Assembly (NCBI GenBank): GCA_007119795.1 | Contig: SKOZ01000067.1 | Coordinates: 1-23,288 of the forward strand | Length of the DNA: 23,288 nt | Reading direction: 5' to 3' | Source of the DNA: Planctomycetales bacterium | GTDB lineage: Bacteria > Planctomycetota > Planctomycetia > Pirellulales > Thermoguttaceae | Shown: piece after piece, positions 1 through 7,490 of the stretch | Layout of the letters: every line of letters begins with the position of its first letter | Position numbering within the stretch: the stretch's first letter is position 1 | Program-made: the position numbers and the translations under genes | Notes under the pieces: generated by a model | What the model saw: only the letters and a program-made list of their open reading frames with translations | Database searches by the model: none | Told to the model about the DNA's origin: nothing

Positions 1-1
1 C

Positions 2-1021
2 ACACTCCCCGCTTTCGAATACCTCGCCGACCCCGCCGCCCATCCAGCCGCAGCGGTGTGCGTCGTCTTTGGAGAGGAGTTGTTCCTCGCCCGCGAGGCC
101 GTCGCCGCCTTGCGGCGCGAGGTCCTTGCCGGCGACGAGGCAGATTACTCGCTGGCAGTCTTCCCCCCTACGACTCCGCTGGCCGACGTCTTCGAAGAGC
201 TGGCCACCCTCTCCCTGTTCGGCAACTCGCGGCGGCTGGTGATCGTGGAGGATGCGGACGAATTCGTCACCGGACACCGTCAGGCTCTGGAAGACTATGT
301 CGCCGACCCGAGCCCCGCCGGCGTTCTCGTCCTGCGACTCAAGACGTGGTCCGCCAATACCCGCCTCTATCGGCTCGTGGCCTCGCGAGGGCTGGCTATC
401 GACTGCCGGCGGCCCAAGGAGGCCGCCGTGGCGTCCTGGCTGCGGGGCCTGGCCCAGCGTCACCACCAGGTGGAGCTCTCCGCCGACGCCGCCGGGCTGC
501 TGGTGGCGATGGTCGGCCCGGACCTGGGCCTGCTCGATCAGGAGGTCGGCAAGCTCGCTCTCACCGCCGACAAGCGGATTACCAGCGAACAGGTCCGCGA
601 GGAGGTGGGCAGTTGGCGGAACCGCAGCGCATGGGACATGCTCGATGCCGCCCTGGAGGGCCGCCTGGACGAGGCGCTCGTCCTCCTCAACCGCCTCATG
701 CTCGCCGGCGAGTCCCCCTTGGGCGTCCTCGGCCAGATCTCGGCGACGCTCCGCCGCATGGCGGCCGCCACCCGGCTGGTCCTTCTGGCCGAGGCGGCCG
801 GGAGGCGCCCAAACCTTCGGCAGGCCCTCGAAGAGGCCGGCGTGAACAAGTTCTACCTCGCCAAGACCGAGTCGCAGATGCGGCGGCTCGGCCGGCGGCG
901 GGGGGCGAATCTCTATCAATGGCTGCTGTCCGCCCAGTTCGACCTCCGCGGCGACAGCCGCCTTCCACCGGAGGTCGTTCTCGAGCGCCTCCTCGTGCGT
1001 CTCGGGAGCCCGGCCACGTAG
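2..1021 (+). CDS. holA: DNA polymerase III delta subunit, 5'-truncated by the window edge
   Basis: This is the clamp-loader delta subunit, which opens the beta sliding clamp and loads it on primed DNA in the cytoplasm. The reading frame is open from base 2. The residues before the GTG at 56 (TLPAFEYLADPAAHP, then AAAVCVVFGEE) match the usual start of delta subunits, where a short segment precedes VxVxFGxExFL. The true start therefore probably lies upstream of the window, and GTG 56 is not it. Family features include the early FGEELFLARE strand-helix, the central GPDLGLLDQEVGKLAL segment that ends the lid domain, and a C-terminal helical collar. As expected for delta, there is no P-loop. About 340 residues are visible, close to the normal full length, so little is missing. 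It lies 26 bases before scpB on the same strand and is probably co-transcribed with it. Confidence 0.88.
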   Translation, partial: TLPAFEYLADPAAHPAAAVCVVFGEELFLAREAVAALRREVLAGDEADYSLAVFPPTTPLADVFEELATLSLFGNSRRLVIVEDADEFVTGHRQALEDYVADPSPAGVLVLRLKTWSANTRLYRLVASRGLAIDCRRPKEAAVASWLRGLAQRHHQVELSADAAGLLVAMVGPDLGLLDQEVGKLALTADKRITSEQVREEVGSWRNRSAWDMLDAALEGRLDEALVLLNRLMLAGESPLGVLGQISATLRRMAAATRLVLLAEAAGRRPNLRQALEEAGVNKFYLAKTESQMRRLGRRRGANLYQWLLSAQFDLRGDSRLPPEVVLERLLVRLGSPAT

Positions 1022-1047
1022 CGGAGCGATCAGGAGCGAACCGGACC

Positions 1048-1803
1048 ATGTCGCACGGCCCCAGCACGCCCCAGCCATCCGAGGAGGCGAACGTCTCGCT
1101 CCGCGCGCTGAGCGAGGCCTTCGCCGAGGTGATCGGGGCGCCGGCGCACCCTCCCGCGGTCCCTTCGCCCCCGTCGGGGCGCCCTGCCGAGAATTCCGCC
1201 GATGAAGATGAATCCGATGCGGCGGCCCCGCCGGTCCGCGAGGCGGTCGCGCCCGGTGGCGAAACCGCGTTCTGCCCCTTGTCCCCCCAGGCGATTCTCG
1301 AGGCCATGCTCTTCGTCGGCGACCGCGACGGGCGGCCGCTCGCACCGGCGCGCGCCGCCGAGTTGATGCGCGGCGTCACTACCGAGGAGATCCCCGCACT
1401 GGTCACCGAGTTGAATCGGCGCTACGCCGCCCGCGGCCGTCCCTACGAGGTCGTGGGCGTCGGCTCGGGCTACCGGCTGCGGCTCCGCCCGGCTTTCCGC
1501 GAGGTGGCCGAACGGTATCGCGGCAGGATCCGCGAGGCGCGTCTTTCTCAGGCCGCCGTTGACGTTCTGGCTCTCGTCGCCTACCGCCAGCCGATCACCG
1601 CCGAGGAGATCCAAAGGCAGCGAGGCCGCCCCAGCTACCCCATCCTGGTGCAGCTCGTCCGCCGCCGCCTCTTGCGGATCGAACGGGGTCCCGAGCGGGG
1701 CGATCCGGCGCGCTACTACACCACGCGGCGATTCCTGGACCTCTTCGGCCTGGAGAGCCTCGGCGACCTCCCCCGCGCCGAAGACTTCGACGCCGACGAC
1801 TGA
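1048..1803 (+). CDS. scpB: Segregation and condensation protein B (SMC complex kleisin partner)
   Basis: ScpB binds ScpA as a dimer and, with SMC, forms the bacterial condensin that organises and segregates chromosomes. The ATG at 1048 is preceded by AGGAG at 1032-1036, a rather long 11-base spacing. The frame is open far upstream of this, but that stretch is the shadow of holA. The protein has 251 residues. The first 80 or so are low-complexity, rich in Pro, Ala and acidic residues. A winged helix follows, starting near SPQAILEAMLFVGD, then the second winged helix with the diagnostic LSQAAVDVLALVAYRQPIT. The conserved ending is YYTTRRFLDLFGLESLGDLP. No scpA is visible nearby. Recognition of the two winged-helix domains is firm, and the exact start is less so. 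Confidence 0.92.
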   Translation: MSHGPSTPQPSEEANVSLRALSEAFAEVIGAPAHPPAVPSPPSGRPAENSADEDESDAAAPPVREAVAPGGETAFCPLSPQAILEAMLFVGDRDGRPLAPARAAELMRGVTTEEIPALVTELNRRYAARGRPYEVVGVGSGYRLRLRPAFREVAERYRGRIREARLSQAAVDVLALVAYRQPITAEEIQRQRGRPSYPILVQLVRRRLLRIERGPERGDPARYYTTRRFLDLFGLESLGDLPRAEDFDADD

Positions 1804-1931
1804 CGGGGCTCCGCCTGGGCCGAAACCGCCCCCCCAATATACCGGTTCTCCGCGAAGCATGCCCTTCGCGGCCGCCTCGTCGAGGGGAGTCCCCTTGCCG
1901 TGCCCCCGGGCAGACGTTCGGTGGTCATGGC

Positions 1932-1960
1932 TTGCCGAACGGGACGGGCCCCGGTATGTT
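1932..1960 (+). promoter_or_regulatory. Candidate sigma-70-type promoter for csrA
   Basis: TTGCCG at 1932-1937 (4 of 6 matches to TTGACA) and TATGTT at 1955-1960 (4 of 6 to TATAAT) are separated by exactly 17 bases. A start near 1967 would give a 5' leader of about 78 bases before csrA. This is the only good hexamer pair in the 241-base gap after scpB, which otherwise holds no gene. It is pattern-based only. Confidence 0.4.
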
Positions 1961-2044
1961 CAAAGTGGATAGGGGAGTTACGGCTGGACGGGTCCGCGCA
2001 GGTCTCGCAACCGGTCGAGCCACCGAATTCCCACGGGTGAGGCG

Positions 2045-2233
2045 ATGCTGGTCCTGTCGCGAAAGGTTGGGGAGAAGATCCTCATCGGCGAACAAATCGA
2101 GGTGACCATCGTGCGGGTTGCCGAAGGCGTGGTCCGCATCGGCGTCCGCGCGCCGGCCGAGATGGCCATCGTTCGCGAAGAACTGCTCCGAGAGAAGGAC
2201 CCCGCCGAGACCGGCCGCAGCGACGACTCGTGA
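2045..2233 (+). CDS. csrA: Translational regulator CsrA
   Basis: CsrA is a small RNA-binding dimer that binds GGA motifs in mRNA leaders and alters translation or stability. The 62-residue protein opens with MLVLSRKVGEKILIG and carries VVRIGVRAPAEMAIVREEL. It includes the Arg-Glu-Glu segment whose arginine contacts RNA in characterised CsrA proteins. Length and core match the family. The last 13 residues or so are a short hydrophilic tail. A purine-rich GGTGAGG lies just before the ATG. The leader carries three GGA triplets (1967-1969, 1974-1976, 1986-1988), which may allow autoregulation. It converges with the NIPSNAP gene. In many bacteria csrA sits by flagellar genes, but none is here. Confidence 0.95.
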   Translation: MLVLSRKVGEKILIGEQIEVTIVRVAEGVVRIGVRAPAEMAIVREELLREKDPAETGRSDDS

Positions 2234-2314
2234 AGGCGCGCGCGAGGGGCTGTGCGCGACTGCTCTCGAACGGCAGCCGCGCATCAGCCCGCAAGTGGCT
2301 GCGGACGTTCCCGT

Positions 2315-2342
2315 CCGATCCTATCCCCTCTCATCGGATCGG
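2315..2342. terminator. Possible hairpin between convergent csrA and NIPSNAP genes
   Basis: CCGATCC at 2315-2321 pairs perfectly with GGATCGG at 2336-2342 around a 14-base loop. It overlaps the stop of the minus-strand gene, in the short gap between convergent genes. No T-run follows on either strand, so a role as terminator is weakly supported. A weaker imperfect stem lies at about 2270-2304. Confidence 0.25.
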
Positions 2343-2768
2343 CGAGTAGTCCGTCGGATTCATGAAGGTGACCTCCGCCGACTCGACGATGGGCCCGTCG
2401 GCGTGGGAGGCCTCGTAGGCGGCCTGCCACTCGGGGTCGGCCATGAAGGCCTTCCAGGCGGCCTCGCGGGCCTCGCGGCTGGGGTAGGCCAGGATGAAGA
2501 CCAGCGTATTTTCCGACTTGGGGGGATCGGCTGGCGTCCAGTAGCCCACCAATTCCATGCCGTGCTTCTGGACGAGCCGGTTCGTGTGGTCGCGGAACCG
2601 GTCGTGCAAGGCCTCGAGTTTGTCCGGGTGGCACGTATAGACCCGCATCTCGAAGAAGCGCTCCGGCTTCTGCTCTTCCGGAGCGGTCCCCCTCCCAACC
2701 TGGAAGGCCGCCGCTACGGCCAACAACGCTACCGCCGCCACACACGCCGAGCGAATCATGCTGCGCAT
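2331..2768 (-). CDS. Secreted NIPSNAP family protein
   Basis: The function is not established. NIPSNAP proteins are ferredoxin-like (alpha/beta dimeric barrel) proteins, and planctomycetes often encode exported single-domain versions. The ATG at 2768 was chosen because GGAGG (complement of 2777-2781) sits 8 bases upstream. The longer frame has no comparable site. The 145-residue product starts with a signal peptide (MRSMIRSACVAAVALLAVAAA). The domain begins at FFEMRVYTCHPDKLEALHDR and continues with GYWTP, NTLVFILAYPSREARE and WKAFMADPEW, all typical of the family. It is probably periplasmic or surface-exposed. It is convergent with csrA and shows no obvious functional link to its neighbours. 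Confidence 0.85.
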   Translation of the reverse strand: MRSMIRSACVAAVALLAVAAAFQVGRGTAPEEQKPERFFEMRVYTCHPDKLEALHDRFRDHTNRLVQKHGMELVGYWTPADPPKSENTLVFILAYPSREAREAAWKAFMADPEWQAAYEASHADGPIVESAEVTFMNPTDYSPIR

Positions 2769-3306
2769 CGCAAGAACCTCCGACCAATCGAACCTGAAGG
2801 AACGCCCCTTTGTCCGGGGTGACTCACGCTTGAGTCCCCGTGTTGTACCATGCCGGACGACCTCGTGGGACTCGCACCCGAAAAAATAGCCCACCGTTCC
2901 CGCCCGAACAACCGATCCCGGTTGGGCTGCACCCAGCGGGGCACCGTGTCGAGTCCGGCGGGCGGCGGCAGCCGCAGCCGAAGGGCAGGGGAGGGCAGGG
3001 GGGTAGCGGGCAGGGCAGGGGAGCCGGTGGCCCTACACCACGGTTGGGGGGGCTGGCCTCCGAGGTCTCGAGGCAACGTCCCCGGAGGCTTGAGCGAAAA
3101 GGCGGTTACGGGTAAAAGGGTCGTCTGGCCTGTCGCTGCCCGCCCGGCCTACGGCCGCTGGGGTCCCCCGACGGGGTCCATCGGCGCAGCGCGCCGCTGC
3201 ACGGCAATTCACTAGTTCCACCCCGATCTATTGGGTATGGGAGGAGAAAGTCACGGCAAGGCAAGGGAAGAAAACGGGCTCCACCACGGAGAAGCCCAAC
3301 GAACGG
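2769..3306. other. Intergenic region between NIPSNAP gene and smpB
   Basis: This 538-base gap holds no convincing gene. It contains the first pair of G-run repeats (2983-3023), followed by a G/C-rich block (about 3024-3120) that includes GTGGCCCTACACCAC and a long G-run. That block is reminiscent of dispersed repeats in planctomycete intergenic DNA. A strong ribosome-binding-like GGGAGGAG lies at 3239-3246 (see smpB). Short reading frames here are GC-driven and show no family features. Confidence 0.5.
2983..3023 (+). repeat. Dispersed G-run repeat, copies 1a and 1b
   Basis: Positions 2983-3003 are G-runs of 3, 4, 3 and 6 split by CA, A and CA. After TAGC, positions 3008-3023 restart the motif with runs of 3, 3 and 4 split by CA, CA and a final AG. 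This is the same word order as the perfect copy at 14400-14425. Two copies in direct orientation lie side by side. The spacing of at least four G-runs would permit a G-quadruplex on the plus strand. Confidence 0.8.
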
Positions 3307-3747
3307 GTGGTCGCGCAAAACCGCAAAGCGCGGCACAAGTACGACGTTCTCGAAGTCGTCGAGTGTGGCATCATGCTCGTCGGCAGCGAGGTGAAGAGCC
3401 TCCGCGCCGGCCGGGTCTCCATCGAGGAAGCGTATGCGCGGGTCAAAGGAGGCGAAGTCTGGCTGGTCGGCTGCGACATCGCCGAGTACGTCGAGGCCAA
3501 CCGCTTCAACCATCAGCCCCGGCGCCCGCGAAAGCTCCTGCTGCACCGCCGCGAGATTGAGAAAATCGCCGGCCGGGCATACGAAAAGGGGCTTACGTTG
3601 GTGCCCTTGCGGCTTTACTTCTCGCGGGGGAGGGCCAAGGTTCTCTTGGGCATCTGCCGCGGTAAGAAGCAGCATGATAAGCGTCAAGCCATGCAGAGGG
3701 CCCAGGTCCAGCGCGACTTGGCACGGGCCATGGCGCGGCGGCGGTGA
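3307..3747 (+). CDS. smpB: SsrA-binding protein SmpB (start uncertain, perhaps further upstream)
   Basis: SmpB binds tmRNA and delivers it to stalled ribosomes in trans-translation. The OB-fold core is clear: NRKARHKYDVLEVVECGIML, GSEVKSLRAGRVS, EEAYARVKGGEVWLVGCDIA, RPRKLLLHRREI and GLTLVPLRLYF. It ends in the basic tail with GKKQHDKRQAMQR that enters the decoding centre. The earliest canonical start is GTG 3307, giving 146 residues, but it has no well-placed ribosome-binding site. The same frame continues upstream as TARQGKKTGSTTEKPNERVV, which resembles the lysine-rich N-terminus of planctomycete SmpB. A strong GGGAGGAG lies at 3239-3246, correctly spaced to 3250, but the codon there is GTC. 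The true product may thus be about 165 residues, through a non-canonical start or a single-base assembly error. No tmRNA gene is visible nearby. Confidence 0.93.
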   Translation: MVAQNRKARHKYDVLEVVECGIMLVGSEVKSLRAGRVSIEEAYARVKGGEVWLVGCDIAEYVEANRFNHQPRRPRKLLLHRREIEKIAGRAYEKGLTLVPLRLYFSRGRAKVLLGICRGKKQHDKRQAMQRAQVQRDLARAMARRR

Positions 3748-3920
3748 GGGGTCGCGAACGGCCCCGGCAGTTTGAACCTCCTTGCAAGCGCTCGCTCCCC
3801 ATAAAGATCCGGCGCAGGCAGCGGCATGCCCCCGTAACGAGCCAAAAGGGGGCGTCACTGCGCGGCGTCGGCGCACTTCGACCCGCAATGCGCACAGAGG
3901 AGTAATAGAGAATCGCGTCA

Positions 3921-3936
3921 CGAATTCGATAATTCG
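3921..3936. promoter_or_regulatory. Inverted repeat, candidate operator 1
   Basis: CGAATT and AATTCG form a perfect 6-base dyad around CGAT. It lies 125-140 bases upstream of hdrC in AT-rich DNA, typical of a site for a dimeric helix-turn-helix regulator. The binding protein is unknown. Confidence 0.35.
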
Positions 3937-3941
3937 TAGAC

Positions 3942-3968
3942 CGTGCAATCACGACTAAATAATGCACG
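3942..3968. promoter_or_regulatory. Inverted repeat, candidate operator 2 or RNA hairpin
   Basis: CGTGCA at 3942-3947 and TGCACG at 3963-3968 form a perfect 6-base dyad around a 15-base AT-rich centre. It begins 6 bases after the first dyad and ends 19 bases before the putative TTGAGA promoter element. It could bind an activator, or fold in RNA if transcription starts further upstream. Confidence 0.3.
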
Positions 3969-4060
3969 TTTGATCCCGTCGAGCACTTGAGATAGGATAC
4001 GGTAATCAATTATGCCTAGGAGTCCTGTCACAAGCTGGTGACGCCGGAGCCGTCTCGACC

Positions 4061-4630
4061 ATGGAGATCTTGCCGACATCTGGGAAAGCGCTCGACGCGG
4101 AGGTGGAACGCGCCGTGGCCGCCTGCTACCAGTGCGGCAAGTGCTCGGCGGGGTGCCCCATGGCCGAGGCCATGGACTTGTTGCCGAACCGCCTCCTCCG
4201 TCTCGTGCAGCTCGGACGCATCGACAAGGCCGCCGCTGCCGAGGCCCCTTGGCTCTGCGTCTCCTGCCAGACCTGCACGACCCGGTGCCCGCAGTCGGTC
4301 GACTGCGCCGCCGTGCTCGACGCCCTGCGGCAGATCGCCGTGGGCCGGGGGCTCGTCCCCCGGCGGCAGCAGAGGACGCTCCTCTTCCAGCAGGCCTTCC
4401 TCGAGAGCATCCGCCGCTATGGACGGGTCCACGAGGTCGAGCTTATCGGCCGCTTCAAGACGCGGGCTCTCCTCGGCGACTTGAACGTGCCCCTGTTCTT
4501 CAAGGATGCCCTGCTGGCTCCTCGGCTCTATCGCCGTGGCAAGCTCCACCTCACCGGCGAGACCGTCCGCGACCGCGACCTCGTGGCGCGTATCTTCGCC
4601 CGCTGCCGCGCGGAGCCAGAAACAACCTAG
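4061..4630 (+). CDS. hdrC: Heterodisulfide reductase subunit C-like iron-sulfur protein
   Basis: HdrC carries two [4Fe-4S] clusters and passes electrons from HdrA to HdrB. The 189-residue protein has two full cluster motifs: CYQCGKCSAGCP (Cys 22, 25, 28, 32) and CVSCQTCTTRCP (Cys 66, 69, 72, 76). They are followed by the helical tail typical of HdrC. There are no membrane segments, so it is the soluble HdrABC type and not the membrane HdrDE type. It is the first gene of a seven-gene operon, with hdrB 12 bases downstream. The ribosome-binding site before ATG 4061 is weak. HdrC-like proteins also occur with glycolate oxidase or succinate dehydrogenase modules, but the adjacent hdrB and hdrA settle the assignment. 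Confidence 0.9.
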   Translation: MEILPTSGKALDAEVERAVAACYQCGKCSAGCPMAEAMDLLPNRLLRLVQLGRIDKAAAAEAPWLCVSCQTCTTRCPQSVDCAAVLDALRQIAVGRGLVPRRQQRTLLFQQAFLESIRRYGRVHEVELIGRFKTRALLGDLNVPLFFKDALLAPRLYRRGKLHLTGETVRDRDLVARIFARCRAEPETT

Positions 4631-4642
4631 AGGACGACAACC

Positions 4643-5482
4643 ATGGAGATCGGCTACTATCCCGGATGTGCCCTGCACGGATCGTCGAACGACTACGAGA
4701 CCTCGGTCCGCGCCTGCCTCTCGGCCCTGGACGTCGGCCTCAAGGAGCTCGACGACTGGTTGTGCTGCGGGGCGTCGGCAGCCCATTCGCTGAACCACAA
4801 GCTCTCCGTCGCCCTGCCGGCGCGCAACCTGGCTTTGGCGGAGCGCGACGGCATGGCCGAATTGCTCGCACCGTGCCCGATGTGTTCCGGCGCGCTGCTG
4901 AGGGCCAAGGCCGCCCTGCACGGCGACGCGAGGCTCCGCGAAGAGATGGGCGAGATCATCGAGCTGCCGGTCGCCGGGTCGGCAGAGGTCCTCAACCTGG
5001 TGCAGATCTTCGAGCGGGCGGGGATCGAGCGGATCCGGGAGCGAGCGGTCCGCACGTTGGAAGACTACCGGCCGGCCTGCTACTACGGCTGCCTGCTCAC
5101 CCGGCCGCCGCAGACAACGCGCTTCGACGATTGCGAACAGCCCCGCTCCATGGAGTCGCTGCTCTCGGCGCTGGGGGCGGAGCCGGTCGACTGGGCGTTC
5201 CGCACCGAGTGCTGCGGGGCGGGGATGACGGTGGCCCGCGAGGAGACGGTGCTCGAGCTGGCGCACCGCATCCTCAGCGACGCGGCGGCGCGGGGGGCCA
5301 ACTGCCTCGTGGTGGCTTGCCCCATGTGCCACGTGAACCTGGATATGAAGCAAGCGGACGTGGCGCGGCGGTTTGCCGTCAATCACCGGATGATCGTCTA
5401 CTACCTCTCCGACCTCGTGGGACTCGCCCTGGGGCTCTCCCCCGAGGCGCTGGGAGTGGACCGGCATTTCGTCGTGCGGTAG
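4643..5482 (+). CDS. hdrB: Heterodisulfide reductase subunit B-like protein
   Basis: HdrB is the disulfide-reducing subunit, which in methanogens holds two non-cubane [4Fe-4S] clusters. The 279-residue protein has both CCG-type motifs with family spacing. The first is Cys 9, Cys 41-42, Cys 78 and Cys 81. The second is Cys 150, Cys 190-191, Cys 226 and Cys 229, seen in the words LCCGAS, PCPMCSG, ECCGAGM and ACPMCHVN. No cluster ligand appears lost, so the protein is likely active. In methanogens the substrate is CoM-S-S-CoB; in bacteria it is unknown, with DsrC proposed in sulfate reducers. GAGGA before the ATG serves as ribosome-binding site. The gap to hdrA is only 7 bases. Confidence 0.92.
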   Translation: MEIGYYPGCALHGSSNDYETSVRACLSALDVGLKELDDWLCCGASAAHSLNHKLSVALPARNLALAERDGMAELLAPCPMCSGALLRAKAALHGDARLREEMGEIIELPVAGSAEVLNLVQIFERAGIERIRERAVRTLEDYRPACYYGCLLTRPPQTTRFDDCEQPRSMESLLSALGAEPVDWAFRTECCGAGMTVAREETVLELAHRILSDAAARGANCLVVACPMCHVNLDMKQADVARRFAVNHRMIVYYLSDLVGLALGLSPEALGVDRHFVVR

Positions 5483-5489
5483 GAAAGCC

Positions 5490-7490
5490 ATGGCCAGAAT
5501 CGGCGTCTTCGTTTGTTGGTGCGGAGAGAACATCGCACGCCACGTCGACGTGGAGGCGGTGGCCTCCGGGGCCGCCACGCTCCCCGGCGTCCGCACGGCG
5601 CTCTCCTACAAGTACATGTGTTCCGAGCCGGGCCAGGCGCTCATCCGGCGGAAGATCGCCGAGGAGGGGCTGGACGCGGTGGTGGTCTCGGCCTGCTCGC
5701 CGCACATGCATTTGCGGACTTTCCGCCGCGCCGCCGAGGGCGCGGGGGTGAACCCGTACCGGGTGGAGATGGCCAACATCCGCGAGCACTGTTCCTGGGT
5801 CCACCACGACCGCGGCGAGGCCACCGCCAAGGCCGCCGATCTGGTCCGGATGGCGGTGGCCAAGGCCCGCCTGGACCGCCCTCTGGAACCCATCTGCGTT
5901 CCCGTGGCCCGGCGGGTGATGGTCGTAGGCGGCGGGGTGGCGGGCATCCAGGCGGCGCTCGACGTCGCCGACGCCGGCCATCAGGTGGTCCTCCTGGAGC
6001 GCGAGCCGTCGATCGGCGGCAAGATGGCCGGCCTCTCCGAGACCTTTCCCACGCTCGACTGCTCGCAGTGCATCCTCACGCCGCGGATGGTCGAGGCCGC
6101 CCAGCACCCGAACATCACCCTGCACACCTACAGCGAGGTGGAGGCCGTCGAAGGCTTCGTGGGGAACTTCCGCGTCACCGTCCGCAAGCGGGCCCGCTAC
6201 ATCGACGTGGACCGCTGCACCGGCTGCGGGCAATGCTGGAACAGTTGCCCCTCGAAGAAGAATCCCAGCGAGTTCGACTACCGTCTGGGACAGCGCACGG
6301 CCATCTACATCCCTTTCCCGCAGGCGGTCCCCGCGCGCCCGGTGATCGACAAGGATGCCTGCATCAAGCTCACCAAGGGCAAGTGCGGCCTGTGCGCCAA
6401 GCGGTGCGAGGCCCAGGCGGTGAAGTTCGACGACGAGGATCGCCTCGTCGTCGAGGAGGTGGGTGCCGTCGTGGTGGCCACGGGCTACCGCCTCTACGAC
6501 CCCCGCACCCCGGCCGCGGCCGACGGAATCAGCGGCTACGGCGAGTACGGCTACGGCAAATACGCCGACGTCATCGATTCGCTCCAGTTCGAGCGGCTCG
6601 CCTCGGCCTCGGGACCGACGGCCGGCGAGATCCGCCGTCCCAGCGACGGCGCCGTGCCCAAGAGCATCGTCTTCGTCTCCTGCGTCGGCTCCCGCGACCC
6701 GGCCAAGGGCCTCTCCTACTGTTCGAAGGTGTGCTGCATGTACAATGCCAAGCACGCCATGCTCTACCGGCACAAAGTCCACGACGGCGCAGCCCACGTC
6801 TTCTACATGGACGTCCGCGCCGGCGGGAAGAACTACGACGAGTTCGTCCGCCGGGCCATCGAGCAGGACGGCGCCCGATACCACCGAGGGCGGGTCTCGA
6901 AGATCACCGAGCGGGAGGGCAAGCTGATCGTCCGCGGTGTGGACACCCTCGCCGGCGAAGCGATCACCGTCGAGGCCGACATGGTGGTCCTGGCGGCGGC
7001 CATCCGGCCCGCCGAGGGCGTCGAGAGGCTCGCGCAGAAGCTGGGAGTGGGATACGATGCCTTCGGCTTCCTCAGCGAATCGCACCCCAAGCTCCGCCCC
7101 GTGGAGACGAACGCCGCCGGCGTCTTCGTCTGCGGCGCCTGCCAGGGACCCAAGGATATCCCCGAGTCGGTGGCCCAGGCCTCGGCGGCCGCAGCCAAGG
7201 TGCTGGCCCTCTTCAGCCGCGACGAGCTCAGCCGGGACCCGGAGATCGCCTCCGTCAACGAGCTCACCTGCGCCGCCTGCTTCGCCTGCGAGCGGAGCTG
7301 CCCCTACGGGGCCGTCGAGCGGGCTGAGCTCCGCAACGGCCGCGGGGAGTTCCTCAAGCGGACGGCGCGGATCAACCCCGGCCTCTGCATGGGCTGCGGC
7401 ACCTGCGTGGCGGTATGCCCTTCGAAGAGCGTCGACTTGGACGGCTACTCGGAGACCCAGGTCTACGCGATGCTCAAGAGCCTGACATGA
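5490..7490 (+). CDS. hdrA: Heterodisulfide reductase subunit A-like flavoprotein (candidate electron-bifurcating subunit)
   Basis: HdrA binds FAD and several [4Fe-4S] clusters and is the bifurcating core in characterised HdrABC complexes. The 666-residue protein has all the expected domains. These are an N-terminal domain with CWCG (Cys 9, 11) and conserved cysteines in YMCSEPGQ and SACSPHMHLRTF, and a dinucleotide fold with GGGVAG at 147-152. Next come the LDCSQC segment near 190 and an inserted ferredoxin domain (Cys 243, 246, 249, 253 and Cys 291, 299, 302, 306). The C-terminal ferredoxin has CAACFACERSC at 594-604 and CMGCGTCVAVC at 633-643. Length is normal for single HdrA. The ribosome-binding AGGAAAG overlaps the hdrB stop. 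Its stop overlaps flxD as ATGA. The hydride donor is presumably FlxA, since no hydrogenase is encoded here. Confidence 0.93.
   Translation: MARIGVFVCWCGENIARHVDVEAVASGAATLPGVRTALSYKYMCSEPGQALIRRKIAEEGLDAVVVSACSPHMHLRTFRRAAEGAGVNPYRVEMANIREHCSWVHHDRGEATAKAADLVRMAVAKARLDRPLEPICVPVARRVMVVGGGVAGIQAALDVADAGHQVVLLEREPSIGGKMAGLSETFPTLDCSQCILTPRMVEAAQHPNITLHTYSEVEAVEGFVGNFRVTVRKRARYIDVDRCTGCGQCWNSCPSKKNPSEFDYRLGQRTAIYIPFPQAVPARPVIDKDACIKLTKGKCGLCAKRCEAQAVKFDDEDRLVVEEVGAVVVATGYRLYDPRTPAAADGISGYGEYGYGKYADVIDSLQFERLASASGPTAGEIRRPSDGAVPKSIVFVSCVGSRDPAKGLSYCSKVCCMYNAKHAMLYRHKVHDGAAHVFYMDVRAGGKNYDEFVRRAIEQDGARYHRGRVSKITEREGKLIVRGVDTLAGEAITVEADMVVLAAAIRPAEGVERLAQKLGVGYDAFGFLSESHPKLRPVETNAAGVFVCGACQGPKDIPESVAQASAAAAKVLALFSRDELSRDPEIASVNELTCAACFACERSCPYGAVERAELRNGRGEFLKRTARINPGLCMGCGTCVAVCPSKSVDLDGYSETQVYAMLKSLT

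Larger units (their letters stand above)
3748..4060. promoter_or_regulatory. AT-rich regulatory region upstream of the hdr/flx operon
   Basis: This 313-base gap has no gene. Positions about 3895-4020 are markedly richer in A and T than the rest of the window. They hold two inverted repeats (3921-3936 and 3942-3968) and a possible promoter pair, TTGAGA at 3987-3992 and TATGCC at 4011-4016, spaced 18 bases apart. This is where regulation of the seven-gene operon would be expected. The repeats do not match Rex or Fnr consensus sites as I know them. Confidence 0.5.

Noticed and set aside
58..1047. Long plus-strand frame running into scpB from 58
   Set aside because: It is an Arg/Pro-rich shadow of holA in another frame, created by high GC. 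The scpB family sequence begins only after 1048.
2983..3023. CRISPR array or VNTR interpretation of the G-run repeats
   Set aside because: Copies are dispersed in both orientations over 18 kb with no regular spacers, and no cas genes are present.
3748..3900. Search for a tmRNA (ssrA) gene next to smpB
   Set aside because: No tRNA-Ala-like ends, no T-arm and no tag-peptide frame could be recognised in the gap.
4028..5596. Very long minus-strand frame opposite hdrC and hdrB, and similar ones at 5379-7085, 8679-9716, 9647-10735 and 21203-23179
   Set aside because: These are His/Gly/Ala/Arg-rich antisense shadows of strongly coding genes with high third-position GC. None has a family motif.
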